Of a DNA stretch of 47,780 bases, positions 30,772 to 39,060 are shown piece after piece. The notes below the pieces were generated by a model that was given only the letters and a program-made list of their open reading frames with translations, did not search any database and was not told the origin of the DNA. Position 1 is the stretch's first letter, and every line of letters starts with the position of its first letter. Origin of the DNA: a virus. Location of the stretch: the IMG/VR virus record IMGVR_UViG_3300032236_000866, positions 1 to 47,780 of that record. One strand, given 5' to 3'. The position numbers and the translations under genes were made by a program.

Positions 30772-30778
30772 TATTTAT
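30772..30778 (-). promoter_or_regulatory. Late promoter box ATAAATA
   Basis: ATAAATA on the minus strand, 21 nt upstream of ATG 30750, touching the stop codon of the upstream gene. Confidence 0.62.
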
Positions 30779-31203
30779 TAGTTACCAATATACTTATTAT
30801 AAGCATTTACCCAATCAGTTGCGATTGCTTTTTGTGCTTCTTTCATTGTAATCTGTTTAGAACAAATCATCCTATGAAGTTTATTTTCCAATACATCTTT
30901 ACGGTGAGCATTTAATGGTTGAGTAGTATAACTTTGAGGCCATAAATTTTTAATATCATTACTACCACCAAGTTCAAGTGAAATTAAATGATCTACCTCA
31001 AACTTATCAGATGTTGGATCAATATGATACTCAGCAAAGACCTGTCTCTTAACTGACTCTGGAACATTACGAACCGTAGCAGTATATCCTGGAGTGCAAA
31101 TCTTTTCTACAGTTGCTGTAGGATCTGCTGCTCCAGGAGTTAATTCTGGATTTGGTTTAATAGGAACAGTAACTATAACTGCAGCAAGTAAGATTGGAAT
31201 CAC
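30778..31203 (-). CDS. Exported HNH-like nuclease
   Basis: The 141-residue protein starts with a signal-like hydrophobic segment ('[14 protein letters not shown]') followed by a P/A-rich linker. An HNH-type ββα fold follows: '[20 protein letters not shown]' (D, H), '[20 protein letters not shown]' (N, H, K) and 'KLHRMIC'. Such proteins occur in phages and bacteria as secreted or periplasmic nucleases. The start is GTG, overlapping the GH19 stop as GTGA. It is the third gene of the late unit with the C39 and GH19 enzymes and might clear DNA on lysis. Export is inferred. Confidence 0.7.
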   Translation of the reverse strand: MIPILLAAVIVTVPIKPNPELTPGAADPTATVEKICTPGYTATVRNVPESVKRQVFAEYHIDPTSDKFEVDHLISLELGGSNDIKNLWPQSYTTQPLNAHRKDVLENKLHRMICSKQITMKEAQKAIATDWVNAYNKYIGN

Positions 31204-32015
31204 TTAATAACCTCACAACATTTCTGATAATATTCTTGTCTGCTAGACAACCCATTATAACCACCATTCACTCTTAAAGTAACCTGCTCTACTGATGGAT
31301 TCTTATCACAAAGAGCATTCATTCCATTATTGTGCCACCAGAAACCAGCAGAAGTTGCAGGATACTTAGAAGCAACATAAGAAACTCCATCCATAACTTT
31401 TGGGTCATGTAGGTAATTAGAAAGTGCCTGATAGTTTGCTCTTCCAGTCAATTGAATAAATCCGGCACCCTTATATATTCTACCATCTCCGGGGTGAGTA
31501 TTACCTAAATCACTTCTGCCTTCATAATCAGCACCAGAAGCAAGTTCTTCAGTATAGATTCCACCACCAGACTCATGAGAAATCTGAGCCAGGAAATGAC
31601 GCATACGAAGTGTTGTAGTGATATTAAAAGTTCTTAAACAATTATTTAAATCTGCTACTTGACTTGTAGGAATAACTGTAGTTTTACATCCCCAGATATG
31701 TGCTAGTTGTATGCTGGAAATTAATTGTTTAGGTAATCGTGGTTTCTTTCTCCAAAGAGTTTCAAATTGATTTAGAATATCCGTAGGAATAGTTGTCTGC
31801 AAATAAGTAAATGCTGCAAGTTGCGGAGTCAGACCCTTATAATACTTAACCGCATTTACCAGTTCAATTGGTTCTGGTTTAGGAGTATTCCGATAAGTAG
31901 TTCCAAATGTAGATAAAACTATTTCGGAAAGTTTTCCTTGTAGGAATTTAAGAGCAGCATCCTGTTCTTCAGTGCCAATATAATACTTTGCTACATCTAT
32001 GAGTTGAATAGTCAT
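31200..32015 (-). CDS. GH19 chitinase-like endolysin
   Basis: The 271-residue protein has a C-terminal GH19-type lysozyme domain (about 100-271): catalytic E148 in '[12 protein letters not shown]', '[14 protein letters not shown]' (second Glu about 156), '[15 protein letters not shown]' and '[14 protein letters not shown]'. GH19 enzymes in phages cut peptidoglycan glycan strands. Residues 1-90 contain two copies of a KYY...YR-type module ('[20 protein letters not shown]' and '[20 protein letters not shown]') like those in the adjacent C39 protein. It overlaps both neighbours by 4 nt. No signal peptide is seen, so a holin would be needed. Confidence 0.85.
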   Translation of the reverse strand: MTIQLIDVAKYYIGTEEQDAALKFLQGKLSEIVLSTFGTTYRNTPKPEPIELVNAVKYYKGLTPQLAAFTYLQTTIPTDILNQFETLWRKKPRLPKQLISSIQLAHIWGCKTTVIPTSQVADLNNCLRTFNITTTLRMRHFLAQISHESGGGIYTEELASGADYEGRSDLGNTHPGDGRIYKGAGFIQLTGRANYQALSNYLHDPKVMDGVSYVASKYPATSAGFWWHNNGMNALCDKNPSVEQVTLRVNGGYNGLSSRQEYYQKCCEVIK

Positions 32016-32848
32016 TTAAAAATTCTTCCCCAACCAGTGCCTGGGGTTCCTTGTTCTAACCAACGATGAGAAAGAACTTCTTTGCTATAAACAGCATTCT
32101 TACCATTCCCTACAGGTCCAGTATAAGCATCATTCAGAGACCCATATGGATCATTGATATAGTAATCACCTTTAGCAGTCTTTCCTTTGACTACAACCAT
32201 GTGCCCACCAGTAGGAGCAGACAGAGACCCCCTGTGTAGGATACCAATAACAACAGGTTTCCCAGCAGATAAACTCTTATCAATATCATCAAACCCCAGA
32301 TTGTAATAAAATTCAGACTTAACCCCATAAGACGCAAGAACACTGGTCTGAACTGAATGGTCTGTTGAATCACCAATTGCGAATACTTTTTGAATATAAG
32401 CATCATCGCCTTTGGAACCATGAAGTGTTCCTGGTTTAATAAACTCTAGGCACATCGCACACGATGAAGAGTTACAAGTTCTAGATGCATCCCTATAATT
32501 ATCTACCTGATTGAAGTAAGGAACATTCAAATTAATTTCCTTTGGTGCTGGTGGTTTTTCTCTATACTTCACAACCCATGCAGAAGTATCTGAAAGTAGT
32601 TCTGCGGAAAGTTTAGCTGCTAGTTCGCCAACTGCTTTTACATGGTTTGCATTCTTTTCATTGAAGTACTGAAAGAACTTATAAAGAACTACTGCCTCTC
32701 CAGTATCCTCTCCACGATAAGTAACTACCCAACCAGCATTTGATACTAGTAAAGTTGGAATTGCTTTAGCAAGAATGCCAACACCAGCAACATGATTTAC
32801 ATTGTGCTCATCGTAATACTTGAAAAAATTAATAAAATCAAATTTCAT
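32012..32848 (-). CDS. C39-family peptidase, probable second endolysin
   Basis: The 278-residue protein has a C-terminal papain-like C39 domain (about 106-278): '[20 protein letters not shown]' (oxyanion Q114, likely catalytic C125), 'GGHMVVVKG' (H216) and 'YINDPYGS' (D233). Residues 1-95 hold two copies of a module ('[20 protein letters not shown]' and '[20 protein letters not shown]'), each ending '...VVTYR' or '...VVKYR'. The modules are likely wall-binding or oligomerisation repeats. The enzyme probably cuts peptide bonds of peptidoglycan, complementing GH19. It has a late box CTAAATA 25 nt upstream and heads the lysis-type unit. Confidence 0.78.
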   Translation of the reverse strand: MKFDFINFFKYYDEHNVNHVAGVGILAKAIPTLLVSNAGWVVTYRGEDTGEAVVLYKFFQYFNEKNANHVKAVGELAAKLSAELLSDTSAWVVKYREKPPAPKEINLNVPYFNQVDNYRDASRTCNSSSCAMCLEFIKPGTLHGSKGDDAYIQKVFAIGDSTDHSVQTSVLASYGVKSEFYYNLGFDDIDKSLSAGKPVVIGILHRGSLSAPTGGHMVVVKGKTAKGDYYINDPYGSLNDAYTGPVGNGKNAVYSKEVLSHRWLEQGTPGTGWGRIFK

Positions 32849-32872
32849 TTTAATATATTTTTAATAACTATC

Positions 32873-32950
32873 CTATTTAGATTGAGATGTTTTTATTATA
32901 ATTATTGCTAACATTGAACTAAAATACACTAAAAAGAAATAGTATACCAT
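32873..32950 (-). CDS. 25-residue membrane peptide upstream of the lysis genes
   Basis: ATG 32950 to TAG at 32873-32875. The product is 'MVYYFFLVYFSSMLAIIII' plus 'KTSQSK': one hydrophobic helix with a short polar, positive tail. A late box CTAAATA lies 23 nt upstream of the ATG, and its stop codon is part of the next late box for the C39 gene. The promoter spacing argues that it is expressed; it is too short for standard gene callers. Its position directly before two endolysin genes makes a holin or lysis-timing role worth testing, but that is inference. Confidence 0.5.
   Translation of the reverse strand: MVYYFFLVYFSSMLAIIIIKTSQSK
32874..32880 (-). promoter_or_regulatory. Late promoter box CTAAATA for the C39-GH19 unit
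   Basis: CTAAATA on the minus strand, 25 nt upstream of ATG 32848. It overlaps the last codon and stop of the 25-residue ORF. Confidence 0.68.
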
Positions 32951-32973
32951 TGAGATAAAAAATCCCTACCCTA

Positions 32974-32980
32974 TATTTAG
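32974..32980 (-). promoter_or_regulatory. Late promoter box CTAAATA for the 25-residue ORF
   Basis: CTAAATA on the minus strand, 23 nt upstream of ATG 32950. It may also feed the C39 and GH19 genes as a second promoter. Confidence 0.58.
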
Positions 32981-32987
32981 AGTAAGG

Positions 32988-33005
32988 ATAAGTATGCATA
33001 CTTAT
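32988..33005. repeat. 18-bp perfect palindrome ATAAGTATGCATACTTAT
   Basis: Both halves are exact reverse complements with no spacer. It lies just upstream of the late box at 32974-32980 and about 40 nt after the last gene of the glycan cluster. A further hairpin AGTGTT/AACACT lies at 33012-33027. Such a site could be an operator or a processing or terminator structure; the sequence does not decide. Confidence 0.6.
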
Positions 33006-33043
33006 TTGTGTTAGTGTTTTAGAACACTCTAGGAAACTTTCAG

Positions 33044-33826
33044 TTATTCCCTAGTTTCTGCTATTCTTCCTAAATATGGGTCAAACTCCATAAGCTTTTC
33101 AATAGATAGATCACTTCCACTTTCATTCCAAAATTTTAAAAGACTATCGTAGCTCTGTTTATGAAAAATATCAATATGTTCAGGATGAATAGAAGAACCT
33201 AATGCAATCTTATATAAAAATAATGGAATTGAATAAGTATTCCCTGAGTTATAGATTAAATCATCTGCAACTGCGCGAGGTTTCACTCCATTATCAAGTT
33301 TATATTTATCCCCACGAATATGATGATTGATTATTTTTTGTGCGTGATGCCTAGTGATAATATATGCAGCAGTTGAGAAATCATTTACAAATCTTCTATG
33401 TAGAGTTATATGAAGAGGTCCAGTGCAAATAATTGCCAGTTGAACTACATCCCAATCATAAGGAATTCTAGAGTAAAAATCAGACCAAGAGAAGTTCCAA
33501 TTCTGTACTGTTTGAAAATCTACATCATCTTCCATAATGATAGCACAAGGACTATCGGAAGTTGTCATCCAATGATTTATTGCTTTAAGATGTGATGTAA
33601 TGCATCCAATTTCACCGGAAGTCATATTGTCAGGATAACGCCCTTTGATAATATGGCTTAGATCATCTTCACGACCATCATAAGCAGAGATACGAGTATA
33701 ATTTTTAATTTCCCAATATTTAAATTGATCTTCCATATACTCATTCCTTTCAGGTTGACCATCTAAATTTAAATAGTAAACCGGAGGAAGATTTTTAAGT
33801 TTGTATGTAGATTTATTTTTATCCAT
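33044..33826 (-). CDS. GT25-family glycosyltransferase
   Basis: The 260-residue protein has 'LPPVYYLNLDGQPERNEYME', 'YTRISAYDGRED', 'TSGEIGCITSHLKAINHWMT' and 'CAIIMEDDVDF', the sequence pattern of LPS glycosyltransferase family 25, with the EDD metal-binding motif. Members add sugars such as galactose to LPS or to protein-linked glycans. It is the last gene of the glycan cluster and overlaps the previous gene by 8 nt. The donor and acceptor cannot be told from sequence. Confidence 0.85.
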   Translation of the reverse strand: MDKNKSTYKLKNLPPVYYLNLDGQPERNEYMEDQFKYWEIKNYTRISAYDGREDDLSHIIKGRYPDNMTSGEIGCITSHLKAINHWMTTSDSPCAIIMEDDVDFQTVQNWNFSWSDFYSRIPYDWDVVQLAIICTGPLHITLHRRFVNDFSTAAYIITRHHAQKIINHHIRGDKYKLDNGVKPRAVADDLIYNSGNTYSIPLFLYKIALGSSIHPEHIDIFHKQSYDSLLKFWNESGSDLSIEKLMEFDPYLGRIAETRE

Positions 33827-34637
33827 TATACTTTTTAAGATATTTTTGATTTGAATAGTATTGCTTAAGTTGGTCTTTATTCATTTTTTGAATAGTATTC
33901 CATAAGTCATTATTTTTTTGCATATGGGGATTATTGAACCAAGAGTTCTCAGTCCTCTTATGCTCCAAATGATAGATAACTGAATCAATTCTAGATACAG
34001 TATAACCCAAAGTCGTGAATCTGTAAAATCGTTCCACATCTTCTGGTGCATATGCAACAAAATTTTCATTCTCCATACCACCATCAATATAAACTTGGCG
34101 ATTGAAGAATTGAACAAATCCATATTGTGACATATAAAGTTTAGATTTTTCTTCTAATACTTTAAAATTAAAATCATAATTTAAAAAATCAGATACAAGT
34201 TCATCATCAGCAAATACTTGTTTCTGATAATCTCCATATCCATAAGGATAAACAACATCAGATTCTTTACTTAGAAGCAAATTATATGCAGACACATAAG
34301 ATTCTATGGGAAGTAAAATATCACAATCATAATTAACAACCACCGAAGTATTTGCCAACATCAACATATCATTTAAAACTCTTTGCCTATGAAATGAAGG
34401 TGAATAAGATTGTTCAAATATATGAGTAAGAGATAAAATATCATTCTCAAGGTATTCTTCTATTTGTGGCAAGGCATCTTTTTTAAAAATTGATTCCTTA
34501 TCAACTTCATGAACAATAATGTTTGTATCAAAATTGGACATTAAGAAGCATAATGTAGTAATTACATTTCGGAGTCTATCGTCAGATTCAATTCTGATTG
34601 GAACTATAAAAGTTGCATCTTTAAGATCAATTTTCAT
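33819..34637 (-). CDS. GT2-like glycosyltransferase (GT-A fold)
   Basis: The 272-residue protein begins 'KIDLKDATFIVPIRIESDDR' and has a metal-binding-like 'VVNYDCDILLPIESYVSAYN', then 'VVYPYGYGDYQ' and a C-terminal 'YAPEDVERFYRFTTLGYTVS', 'VIYHLEHKR'. The last part is the N-terminal galactosyltransferase/GT27-C-like segment seen in many GT2 relatives. The predicted fold is GT-A with a nucleotide-sugar donor. It overlaps both neighbours by about 10 nt. It likely adds one sugar in the glycan made by this cluster. Confidence 0.75.
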   Translation of the reverse strand: MKIDLKDATFIVPIRIESDDRLRNVITTLCFLMSNFDTNIIVHEVDKESIFKKDALPQIEEYLENDILSLTHIFEQSYSPSFHRQRVLNDMLMLANTSVVVNYDCDILLPIESYVSAYNLLLSKESDVVYPYGYGDYQKQVFADDELVSDFLNYDFNFKVLEEKSKLYMSQYGFVQFFNRQVYIDGGMENENFVAYAPEDVERFYRFTTLGYTVSRIDSVIYHLEHKRTENSWFNNPHMQKNNDLWNTIQKMNKDQLKQYYSNQKYLKKYNG

Positions 34638-35379
34638 CAGGATACTCTCTATTATTTTTATATTTTTCAGTTACATACTCATATTCATTTCTATTAACTG
34701 ACCAACTACCTTCTGGATGATTAATTTGCATATCATAAGTGACACGATTACTACTTACTCTATCTGGATGTTCTCTATTTGAAACCAAAATATCTTCCAA
34801 AATATGAGGCATTCCATAGGACATTCGCATTCGATGATATAAATCAGTATCAATAAGCAATCTAATAGTTTCATCCATATAAAGTTTGCACTCATTTAAT
34901 GTAACAAAACAAGAGGGACTTCCTAAAAGATTTCTACCTTCAAGCATCATATCAGTCCATCTAGGAATCATTGGTCGATTAAATGATTTACCATCAGGTG
35001 TATGATTAAATCCATGCATCATCCATTTGCATTGAGTTTTATCAAAAGTGTCTTTAATCTTTTGTAATGCAAATGAATCAACGAATAAATCATCCTGGTA
35101 GATGATTTTTAAAATTCTACCTTCAGCAAATTCTAAACAACAATTTGTATTCGGTGCCTGATACCCTCTACCATTTTCATTTCGAACATAAGTGATTTCA
35201 AATTTTTTAGAACTTTTTTCACAAAAATTATAAATTTCATCATCTTTACTATGATCAGAAATTACAATATCATAATCAGTAAATGTTTGATATTCAATTG
35301 TATCAAACAATTCTGAAAGGTACTTAACTCCATCCCCATAAAATTCATAAGTAGGAATACAAATAGAAATTTCAGACAT
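34627..35379 (-). CDS. GT2-family glycosyltransferase
   Basis: I use ATG 35379, which shares a base with the upstream stop (TAATG); a GTG 15 nt further up is less likely. The 250-residue product starts 'SEISICIPTYEFYGDGVKYL', continues 'YDIVISDHSKDDEI' and 'GRGYQAPNTNCCLEFAEGRI', then 'LKIIYQDDLFVD', the classical GT2 nucleotide-binding and DxD region ('YQDD'). It is an inverting transferase of unknown specificity, in the middle of the glycan cluster. Confidence 0.85.
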   Translation of the reverse strand: MSEISICIPTYEFYGDGVKYLSELFDTIEYQTFTDYDIVISDHSKDDEIYNFCEKSSKKFEITYVRNENGRGYQAPNTNCCLEFAEGRILKIIYQDDLFVDSFALQKIKDTFDKTQCKWMMHGFNHTPDGKSFNRPMIPRWTDMMLEGRNLLGSPSCFVTLNECKLYMDETIRLLIDTDLYHRMRMSYGMPHILEDILVSNREHPDRVSSNRVTYDMQINHPEGSWSVNRNEYEYVTEKYKNNREYPDEN

Positions 35380-36161
35380 TAAATTTTTACCCACCTTTCA
35401 GGAATAATATCAGAAGTATTATGCTGTGCGGTGTATCCACTATCACCAAACCAACGAGATGGTGCAATTACATTATCATATCCAGATAACCAAGCCCCCC
35501 ACCAAGAAAATGATGAGTTAGCAATGATATGATGAGAACACATAGACATCAGGCACATATCTACAAGATTCCACTCAGATTCAGAAATCATAAATCTATC
35601 GGGTTTAAATAAATCTTGTTCTTTACACCATTGTATATCATCAGAGAAAATAAGAACTGGAAGATTGGAATCAAATTTACTCAGCGCCTCCACATAGTAT
35701 TCTAAAGGACAAGGAGGGTGTTCTACAGATTTTTGTACATAATCAGTTCTACGAACATGTAAAGAGATTACTTCATCAAAATTAAACGCTTCTATACAAG
35801 GATTTAAAATTTTTGATTTAAATGTAAAGTCCTCCCGAATACTATCTGCAATATGTGAAAAATACTTTTCAGTTTGAAAATACCCGAATAGATTTATATT
35901 ATTCTGACATTCATCAACATATTTTTGAGAATAATTATATTGTTTTTCTTGATAATAATTGCCAGATAGAAATTTTTTATTTTTTAAATTTGGAAGAGTG
36001 AAAGCTTCAAATAATTGATGGTTCTCCCATTCATTTTTAAAATTTGATTCGGGGATACAAAATTCATACCCTTTAGTTTTGGCAATGCCACGAAGTGCAG
36101 CATATTGAAACATTTGATTTCCAAGTCTACCTTGGCTACCGATGTGATTAAAACCAATCAT
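35379..36161 (-). CDS. GT11-type alpha-1,2-fucosyltransferase
   Basis: The 260-residue protein has 'GRLGNQMFQYAALRGIAKTK' at the N-terminus, the GDP-fucose-binding 'ISLHVRRTDYV' motif, and 'MCSHHIIANSSFSWWGAWLS', all signatures of family GT11. It transfers fucose from GDP-fucose onto galactose-type acceptors. No GDP-fucose synthesis genes are visible in this window, so the phage may use a host nucleotide sugar. It overlaps the DUF5672-like gene by 4 nt (ATGA). Confidence 0.9.
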   Translation of the reverse strand: MIGFNHIGSQGRLGNQMFQYAALRGIAKTKGYEFCIPESNFKNEWENHQLFEAFTLPNLKNKKFLSGNYYQEKQYNYSQKYVDECQNNINLFGYFQTEKYFSHIADSIREDFTFKSKILNPCIEAFNFDEVISLHVRRTDYVQKSVEHPPCPLEYYVEALSKFDSNLPVLIFSDDIQWCKEQDLFKPDRFMISESEWNLVDMCLMSMCSHHIIANSSFSWWGAWLSGYDNVIAPSRWFGDSGYTAQHNTSDIIPERWVKI

Positions 36162-36832
36162 AATTGTGTATTTTTTGGTAAATAATAATGAAATCCAAAG
36201 GGAGTTATTCCTACAGTTTCTTCAATAGATTTTTCGTGTGAAAATTTTGCCGCAACTTCTACTGGAGCAAATTTACATCCACATCTTTCGTATATATGAC
36301 GATTATGAACACAAATATTTCCGTCTTCAGCAAAGTTATTTGCATTCATATGTTTATAAAAATCACCTTGATTAACATTCCATTCAATGTATTCATGTTT
36401 AGGGACATCCAAAAGCTTCTTACTTCTCAAACTAAATCCACCATTCCCAACCCTTTGATGCTTGCCAAATGGGTCAACATAAGCATTTTCAGTATATTGC
36501 CATGGTGCGCCAATATAGTCATATTCTAACCAAGAATCATCCCACTTATCGGGATTGACTACAAATCCATCTGCCTGAATTATTAAACAATGGGAAGTAT
36601 GTACATGATTTGTTAAATTATAAATGCAGTAGTAACTATAATCATTAATATTTTTAATCTGATAACATTCAGAATATTCAATGAAATCTGGGAGGTCTTT
36701 TGGTCTTTCATGAGTGACTAATCTTACTGCACCAAAATTAATCCTTTCAATACTTTTACTAAAAGCAAAATAGGTTTGAGGGAGATTTACTGAAGATACA
36801 CAAATGAGAGTTACATTAGGGAGATTAATCAT
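36158..36832 (-). CDS. DUF5672-like glycosyltransferase
   Basis: The 224-residue protein has 'LPNVTLICVSSVNLPQTYFA', 'LIIQADGFVVNPDKWDDSWL', 'YDYIGAPW' and 'RVGNGGFSLRSKKLLD', the signature set of DUF5672 proteins, which have a GT-A-like fold and are linked to glycan synthesis. 'QADG' likely replaces the DxD motif. It overlaps both neighbours (8 nt and 4 nt). The sugar is unknown. Confidence 0.8.
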   Translation of the reverse strand: MINLPNVTLICVSSVNLPQTYFAFSKSIERINFGAVRLVTHERPKDLPDFIEYSECYQIKNINDYSYYCIYNLTNHVHTSHCLIIQADGFVVNPDKWDDSWLEYDYIGAPWQYTENAYVDPFGKHQRVGNGGFSLRSKKLLDVPKHEYIEWNVNQGDFYKHMNANNFAEDGNICVHNRHIYERCGCKFAPVEVAAKFSHEKSIEETVGITPFGFHYYLPKNTQL

Positions 36833-37763
36833 TTTTTTTAATTGAATTATTGACTATTTTATCATAAAAATTCTCAATATCCAAATTATCAAGATTAATC
36901 TCCTGCATATTATTAAATAAGTATTCATTAACAATAAGAAGATCTTCGGTGACATCAGAGTAATCGTCCACAAAAAGAACTGGATAGTCCTTCATAAGAT
37001 ACTCTAAATAATCATTCTTCTTCATGATAGGAACTCTCCTCATATAAAGAACTTCCCAATTTCTATGACAATCTATTGCATTTCCGATAGGACATATAAC
37101 AAATTTACACAAATTAATATCATTTAGATATTCAGAATATTCTTTTCTAGATGTGCTGGTAATAGCCCAACTTTTATTTTTAAAAATATCAACAATTCCT
37201 ATTCGGTCGTTGTTAGTATTTTCACTATGATTGACATATAGTAGATGAGTAGGAATAAAAAAACTTTGACTATTCACTAAACTCGTTAGTATATTGATCC
37301 TATCATCATTTAGTGACAATTTTCTCTGCACACCATAAGGAATTGGATTAACCTTCCCACCATAAGAAATTGAATTTACTGCATTTATACTTAAAACATT
37401 ATTTGGAATTTTATCAAAAATATATTCATCAATAGGAGTGTCTTCAAGATTTGTAAAGATTATAAATTTTTTATCAGGAAAGTTTGAGCATAAACTCAAA
37501 AGATCACTTTCCTCCATCAAAGAATTTACATAAAATCTATCATAAGATTTTACACTTTCAATTTCTCTTTTATAGAGTCTTATATTATCAATAAAAAGAG
37601 TCATGCACTCTTTGGTTTCAAATAAAACCCTCTCAACAAATTCTATATTTAAAAGATTTGCATTTTTCATAAAATGCTCAGGAACATTTCCAAAACTTCC
37701 CGATTGGTCTCCAAAAGAATAATCACATAAATTTGAAAGACTTACCCCATCAATTGGCTTCAT
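36825..37763 (-). CDS. Exostosin-like (GT47) glycosyltransferase
   Basis: The 312-residue protein has a C-terminal domain with 'LCKFVICPIGNAIDCHRNWE', 'VLYMRRVPIMKKNDYLEYLM' and 'PVLFVDDYSDV', matching the exostosin-type GT-B domain, in which the 'E' of 'HRNWEVL' is conserved. The N-terminal half is less conserved ('KKFIIFTNLEDTPIDEYIFD'). It overlaps the neighbouring methyltransferase by 14 nt and the DUF5672 gene by 8 nt. A role in surface or virion glycan synthesis is inferred from the domain and cluster. Confidence 0.72.
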   Translation of the reverse strand: MKPIDGVSLSNLCDYSFGDQSGSFGNVPEHFMKNANLLNIEFVERVLFETKECMTLFIDNIRLYKREIESVKSYDRFYVNSLMEESDLLSLCSNFPDKKFIIFTNLEDTPIDEYIFDKIPNNVLSINAVNSISYGGKVNPIPYGVQRKLSLNDDRINILTSLVNSQSFFIPTHLLYVNHSENTNNDRIGIVDIFKNKSWAITSTSRKEYSEYLNDINLCKFVICPIGNAIDCHRNWEVLYMRRVPIMKKNDYLEYLMKDYPVLFVDDYSDVTEDLLIVNEYLFNNMQEINLDNLDIENFYDKIVNNSIKKND

Positions 37764-38466
37764 TTTTTCTTAAAACTGAAATATAGTATCCATTATGCCA
37801 ATCACTATTCTGCATAGTATTATTTTCGGGAGGATATGAATCATCATCCGTTGTTCTGATTTCAACAGAAAAAATCACATCAAGATTATTTTTTTCAATG
37901 GCATTTAATGTTCCATCCCTCACCTTTTTCCAATTCCAATCGTCACAAATAAAGATAAACTCATTATCCAATGAAGGTTGCGCGAAGACTAACCCATCAT
38001 ACTGGTCCTGTTCTTGATGAGGCCCATCAAAAAAGTAGATATTATATTTTCCAATTTCATCATATTTAATATTTCTAAAATCACTTTCTTCAAAAACTAT
38101 TTCAATATCAGAACATTCATCTGCACACTTTTGAATATTATCACAAAAGATAGTTTTAGGTCCGCCAAATTCAGACCAATTGTCTATGCAATATGCTTTA
38201 ACTTTATTATTATAAATTGCAGAACAAGAAGTAGACCCTTTCCAACAACCAACTTCAAGATATCTCGCATCTTCCGATAAAGACTCTATTAAATTATTAA
38301 TAAAATATCTATATTTTTTTCCAGACATTCCATCCATTTCTAGTATCCAATTTGGAAGTTTTATATTTTGTTTCAAAAGAGAGTGTTCTATTAAATCAAT
38401 ATATTTACTATTTTTATTTTTTTTATTTTTTAATTTATTTAAAAAAATACCATTTTTTAATTTCAT
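37750..38466 (-). CDS. Class I SAM-dependent methyltransferase (type 24-like)
   Basis: I use ATG 38466, overlapping the upstream stop as ATGA (238 residues); a TTG 15 nt upstream is less likely. The product has a lysine-rich N-terminus, then 'DARYLEVGCWKGSTSCSAIY' (motif I), 'VKAYCIDNWSEFGG', 'YNIYFFDGPHQEQDQYDGLV' and 'FIFICDDWNW'. This is the class I fold of the methyltransferase-24 type, which often methylates sugars. The position in the glycan cluster supports a sugar O-methyltransferase role. Confidence 0.8.
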   Translation of the reverse strand: MKLKNGIFLNKLKNKKNKNSKYIDLIEHSLLKQNIKLPNWILEMDGMSGKKYRYFINNLIESLSEDARYLEVGCWKGSTSCSAIYNNKVKAYCIDNWSEFGGPKTIFCDNIQKCADECSDIEIVFEESDFRNIKYDEIGKYNIYFFDGPHQEQDQYDGLVFAQPSLDNEFIFICDDWNWKKVRDGTLNAIEKNNLDVIFSVEIRTTDDDSYPPENNTMQNSDWHNGYYISVLRKNEAN

Positions 38467-39056
38467 TTTTTGATTCCCCAAAAGTAAAGATCTTCACAAG
38501 GATTGATGTAGGTCCTCATGTTTTTAATAAAATCGGTAGGATTATCATAATCTTCAGTGCTATGAAATTCATACTCCGAAAAAATTTCATCAAAAGATTC
38601 TTCAAAAGACCCCCTAAAATCTTGCTCATCAAGATTTTTATAATATTCCCATCCAATACCTACAGTAAGAGGAGAAGAACCTGAATCAGTCCTAGTTGTT
38701 CCATGCTCCTTTCTTCCCGTTGTAGCACAAGTAAATAAAACTAGCCCATTACTTTTACACATTCTTACCATATTTGCAAAAGTTTGTGCCCAATATGGAT
38801 TGTGCTCAAAACATTCTCCAGAAGTGCATACATCATATGATTCATCTGGAGCATCATACTCTTGTCCTTGACATACTAAATCAACTCCTTTACCTTCACC
38901 TACATCAATTCCCAAATAATCGCAATTTGAAAAAAACGACCTCATAGTTCCATTGATATCTAAACTTCCAATTTCAAGGACTTTTACATTCTCAAACAAA
39001 TTTGGAAATTTATTTTTTACATATGAGATAAAATCTTGTTGTGTGCTATGTGCCAT
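38463..39056 (-). CDS. Class I SAM-dependent methyltransferase (type 11-like)
   Basis: The 197-residue protein has motif I 'VKVLEIGSLDINGTMRSFFS', 'CDYLGIDVGEGKGVDLVCQG', and 'ESYDVCTSGECFEHNPYWAQ', then 'GLVLFTCATTGRKEHGTT'. This order is typical of methyltransferase-11 domains, often found in glycan clusters of cyanophages. It overlaps the next gene by 4 nt and follows the upstream one by 4 nt. The substrate is unknown. Confidence 0.8.
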   Translation of the reverse strand: MAHSTQQDFISYVKNKFPNLFENVKVLEIGSLDINGTMRSFFSNCDYLGIDVGEGKGVDLVCQGQEYDAPDESYDVCTSGECFEHNPYWAQTFANMVRMCKSNGLVLFTCATTGRKEHGTTRTDSGSSPLTVGIGWEYYKNLDEQDFRGSFEESFDEIFSEYEFHSTEDYDNPTDFIKNMRTYINPCEDLYFWGIKK

Positions 39057-39060
39057 TATT

